Assembly (NCBI RefSeq): GCF_001039355.2
Contig: NW_019775447.1
Coordinates: forward strand, 934,150-998,149
Direction of reading: 5' to 3'
Length of the DNA stretch: 64,000 nucleotides
Source of the DNA: Lingula anatina
Taxonomy: Eukaryota > Brachiopoda > Lingulata > Lingulida > Lingulidae
Shown here one piece after another: positions 60,215 through 64,000 of the stretch. Position 1 is the stretch's first letter. The number at the start of each line of letters is the position of its first letter. Under the pieces are notes generated by a model. It had not been told where the DNA came from. It searched no databases and was given only the letters and a program-made list of their open reading frames with translations. A program made the position numbers and the translations under genes.

Positions 60215-61998
60215 ATGCGGCGAGCACATGCCGGTAAGAACTCTATGAGGTAGACAGTCTGGAATGATTGTCTGAATGTAATCGTTCCAGTGGTTAAAAA
60301 GATAAAAAAAGACAAGTTGCAGTTGCCACGGTGCAAAGGCATCTTCACTCTTAAATTGAGTTCAAAAGTCACACGTCCAGAAACATCAATTCAAAATATT
60401 TTTAATTAAAAGGGCCCTCAGATTATAAATATATCAAAGATGAATTCACTAGGTTATGAAACGATACGTGTATTAAAATTTTTATTAACTATAAATTTTG
60501 TGTTACAAAATTCATATCTGTGGTGTGCATCTGAATCGTGGAGATGTTATTATATACACCTCTCTTGCATTTGTTATTATTGTAGTCTAACCAAAGGTAC
60601 AGGTGGTAACATTGTTCCCTATTTGACCAATATACTCTTTGTATATCTCCTACTTTACCCTGTTACTATTTGATTTGTTGGCAGTCCTATTTTACACTGT
60701 ATGATGTGTAAAACTGGTATTTGTGCTGAGGCATGAAATATTTAAGGGCCTATAACTGTAAAATGATGAACAGCTAACAACTCAGCTGCTTGTCGGCGGG
60801 TCACAAATCTTCTGCTTACCACTCCCCTCCCCAAGTCGCGCTCTCCTGAAATAAAAAGCCTGCCAGTCTCTAGTGCATCTACAATGCTGTGAATAAGTTC
60901 ACATTTATCTTCTTGTCTACCAGTTATGCTGCCATGAAATTGTATACCCATTGTGCATTTCTAGCTTTCAACAGGTCTTTTTTTATTTTAGGGGATGGCT
61001 CATATGGACAGTCACAAATGATAGAAGAGGAAAATGACAGCTTAACAAACAGTTTGTCAGACAAAGTTAAAGCTCTAAAATCAGTATGTTATTATAAGTT
61101 ACACTTTTTGCTTGTCTTAAGATTTAAACATTTTTGAATTTCAGATGATTGTACATTTTCCTAGACAAAGGCAGATACTCCCCAACACCTTAATGATCTG
61201 ATTGATTGATTTCTTTATGAAGAGGAGAATTAGAGATAATTGTATTCAGTAGATCAGTAAGTTGAATAAGTTACTTGTGAAAAATGATTTTCAACAATAC
61301 TCATAGTATGATAACAAAATTCTTTCTTTACCATTCTCATTTCAGTTAACAATAGACATAGGGACAGAAGTCAGAGAGCAGAATAAATTCTTAAATGATT
61401 TTGTAAGTGATGCATCTGTAGTTTTGAATATTATATAATGTTATTATTGTACAAGTGTATTACAAAATGCTTCCAGATAAATTTACACTCTGCTTGATCT
61501 GGTGTCATTGCTGTTGTGTTTAATCTATGATTACTGATTTTTTCCATGGCTATATACTCACTGTTTCAATCACGTATATTGATAGGGATGATAATTACTT
61601 AAATGATTGTATCGAAGAATTATCTCTTTTTTTCAAGAATTATGTTGCAGCATTTTTTTTATTTTGAATATTTGTGATGAACAGTTGATTTTTCTGTGCA
61701 GTATAGACTTTGAAATCAAAAACAATATACTATGCCTTAGAAACAGTAGACATATTCTATAATACTGTATTATTATACATTCTAATTTTACATGCGACTA
61801 CCTTTTTAGTAACATAATTTTGTAACATTCTGTTTTCTTTAGGATAACGATATGGATAATTCTAGTGGCATATTGGGTGCCACAATGGGACGATTGACTG
61901 CAATGGCAAGAGCAGGACACAACAAGTTTATTTGGTACCTGCTGCTCTTTTCACTCTTTGTTTTCTTTGTACTTTGGCTGATTATAAAAACAAGATGA
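60215..61998 (+). CDS. BET1: BET1, Golgi vesicular transport SNARE
   Basis: BET1 is a Qc-SNARE for ER-to-Golgi vesicle fusion. Four exons, 60215-60233, 60992-61083, 61346-61402 and 61843-61998, join in phase to give 107 residues. The start MRR matches the family's N-terminus. The SNARE motif runs from about residue 20 to 75, with the central glutamine in EVREQNKFLND at about residue 49. A C-terminal membrane anchor, IWYLLLFSLFVFFVLWLII, ends in KTR. It is slightly shorter than the human protein (118) because the Gly/Tyr-rich N-terminal segment is reduced. AATAAA occurs at 62008-62013 and 62568-62573. It is divergent with EPS8. Confidence 0.97.
60234..60991. other. BET1 intron 1
   Basis: Contains a minus-strand open stretch, about 60742-60951, reading LETGRLFISGERDLGRG and RRFVTRRQAAELLA. 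It is unusually GC-rich and charged for this window but is not a recognised protein. It may be a fragment of a transposon gene. Confidence 0.35.
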
Positions 61999-62954
61999 CA
62001 ACTGGGCAATAAAAGCAGTATTCAGCAATATATTTATGTATATGTATTTTCTGGAATTGTAACAAGAAATGAGACAAGTTTATTAAGGAACATCACCAAA
62101 CAGTACATTCACTGTTTGGTGATCACAAAGAATGAAGTTTTCCCTGGTGCTTATTATTTATTTTGTAATAGTTGATAGTGACATCTTGGTCATCTGTTTT
62201 CTAAACAGGCATTACATCTTTGTGTCATGTGGAATTGTTTGTATGGAATAAGAACTACTACTCAATGTTTTTTAGAATTTATTTATTTGTTTAACAACAA
62301 CAAAAACCAAGGAAAAAGAAGATAATAGTGATTAAATGGTAATTAAAAACATCCCAAATTTGTTTTAATTGACCGTCTCATCCTTCAAACTTTGAAATTT
62401 AAACTGACTGTTGTGCATTTCTGTTTGTTACATACACAATATGCCATAACCTTTGAGATAAGACTCTCAAGTAATAAATCTAAGACAAGCTTATATTCAC
62501 TTGTATGCTATTCCTAATGCTAATTTTAGAATTATATAGCTGTCCTTATTATGTAAGAATTACTTGAAATAAATATTTTTCTATTTAATTGTAAAGTTCA
62601 AAACGGTATCAGTACTTAGCCATTCTATGCATGAATGTTACTAATATTTAATGGAAAAGTTATAATTTTATAAATCAAGAATTTAAGAATTTTTTTTTTA
62701 ATTACAACTTCAAGATTACAAACTTGAAGAATCTAAAGATTACAGCCAAAGTGCAATCAACTTTTACCTCCATGAATAATGATTTTGTCAAACAACAAAT
62801 GTAATAAATAACTTAACAAAGTAACAATTTCAAAATAACATAACTAGAACATCAAAACAGTGCAATTCAAAATGTTTAAATTCCTAATTATATAAAATAT
62901 ACTATATTACATTAATGGGACCAGTAAAAATGGAACTCTTTCTTACTCTTTTGA
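61999..62954. other. BET1 3' UTR and convergent intergenic DNA
   Basis: AT-rich and non-coding. An early AATAAA (62008-62013) and a later one (62568-62573) are both plausible BET1 poly-A signals. The 3' UTR of the minus-strand gene presumably begins just left of 62955. Confidence 0.5.
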
Positions 62955-64000
62955 TTAAGTTGGTGATCCCTGGTTGTTTGGGCTGTTATAATTCATTGCC
63001 AAGTCGAGTAAAACTTGAGCTATTTCTTGTTGCTCAGCATCTCTAAGAAGAGGAGTGGTAGGTGTGTCATGTTGTCTTGCATCTTTATGTATCTTCATCA
63101 TGTGCCCTTTCTCCATCTTTCTCCTAAAATATAAGTATGCAAACTAGTTTGAAGAAGATTATTTTGTCTGAAGTAGAAAGAAAGGTTTACTTTATTCCTG
63201 TTTTGTAAATAGTAGATGATTCAGCTTTAATCTTGACTTTACAGTGTTTAAATTTTAAGAATAAGATATTATCATTACTTAAAAAGTATATAATAGAAAC
63301 CTTTTGTTTTCATTGTTTTTGGTTCTAAAAATTGTCTCTGTTTCTAAAGTCGGGTTTTTGCCAGGACTTTGAGTGTGGTGCCTCTTTGAGAAGTTGGGGA
63401 CCATTTGTAACAGCTCTGAGTCCTGCTCCAGTTTTTTATCAAGATCCATAGCTTCCAGTCTGTTCATTGATGTAGTAGGCCCATGAGTCCCAGCCTTCAG
63501 TGGTGACTGGTAGAAAGGAGCAATAGTATATGGCTGGTAGACTGAGAGTGGAGTATTTGGTTTTTTTTGTGTGGATAGTGTTTCTGGTGTAGATCTGGTT
63601 GACATCTTACCAGATGGGGTGAACTTAGGCTTAGATCTGTGGCTATCTTTGCTGTGGTGTACACTACTGGATTGGTAAGTGGATGGAGATGGCGTAGCGA
63701 CTCCATTCCATCCCTCTAATGTACATTGTGTGATATTAAAGTTTGGTAGTGTTGTCACATCCTGTACCTGAACTGACTGGTCTGACCCAGTGAAACCTGT
63801 AGCCAGTGGTTGATCTAAGGGTGCTGAACTTGCATCTCCTTCATGTAGGGTTTCAGAAATTGTCATAGGACTTGTAACTGAACCATCACTGCATGTGGCA
63901 GTCAACTGTGTGGTTGGGTTACTCAAGTGTGTGATGGAGTCCGCTCTGCTAGTCACCAGGGTCCTTTCTTCAGCATAAGTGATAAAAGGTTGGGTAGAAA
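62955..64000 (-). CDS. Unrecognised Ser/Thr/Pro-rich protein, last two visible exons (partial)
   Basis: Two exons join in phase: at least 64000-63301, open to the window edge, and 63123-62955 ending in TAA. Together they encode about 289 residues. The first part is low-complexity and rich in Ser, Thr, Pro and Gln, with no membrane segments. Stretches such as HHSKDSHRSKPKFTPSGK and RLEAMDLDKKLEQDSELL suggest a nuclear or scaffold protein. The last exon begins basic (RRKMEKGHMMKIHKDARQ) and continues with PTTPLLRDAEQQEIAQVLLD, which looks helical and may be the conserved end. I do not recognise the family. The donor AG|GTTTCT at 63301 and acceptor TTTTAG before 63123 support the join. Confidence 0.7.

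Noticed and set aside
1-64000. CRISPR arrays, operons, prokaryotic or phage systems
   Set aside because: No regularly spaced repeats of CRISPR type and no prokaryotic gene layout; all genes are intron-containing animal genes.

Overview
This is nuclear DNA from an animal, AT-rich and intron-rich. Every convincing gene is split by GT-AG introns, and the proteins are bilaterian families: PIG-W, DUS4L, plastin, EPS8 and BET1. Together with many small foldback elements, LINE and LTR relics and microsatellites, this suggests a marine invertebrate, perhaps a lophotrochozoan such as a mollusc. That assignment is inference; nothing in the window names the species.

Layout, left to right. Positions 1-350 hold a short tandem array built around TGACCT half-sites. 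The last coding exon of PIGW (GPI-anchor acyltransferase, + strand) ends at 3660. A tRNA-Ala(UGC) gene lies on the minus strand at 4462-4533. Positions 5.3-14.5 kb are a transposon-rich patch with foldback elements, non-LTR reverse transcriptase fragments and a dispersed repeat family. It also holds three single-N positions and the 3' half of DUS4L (+ strand, exons 9869-12735). A complete 12-exon plastin/fimbrin gene follows on + (15366-26494). Tail-to-tail with it is a 23-exon EPS8 gene on minus (54879-30927), with a second possible last exon and a small LTR retrotransposon in one intron. A short bidirectional promoter region near 59.6-60.2 kb separates EPS8 from a complete 4-exon BET1 gene (+, 60215-61998). 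The last kilobase holds the final two exons of an unrecognised Ser/Thr/Pro-rich protein on minus, running off the right edge.

The genes are mostly housekeeping: GPI synthesis, tRNA modification, tRNA-Ala and an ER-Golgi SNARE. The two largest genes, plastin and EPS8, both encode actin-bundling proteins of microvilli and stereocilia and sit next to each other in convergent orientation. I found no CRISPR array, operon or prokaryotic system, and no clearly undescribed molecular system. The most useful leads are the alternative EPS8 C-terminal exon, the altered second EF-hand of plastin, the EPS8 intron whose reading frame does not join, and duplications that sit beside each N.
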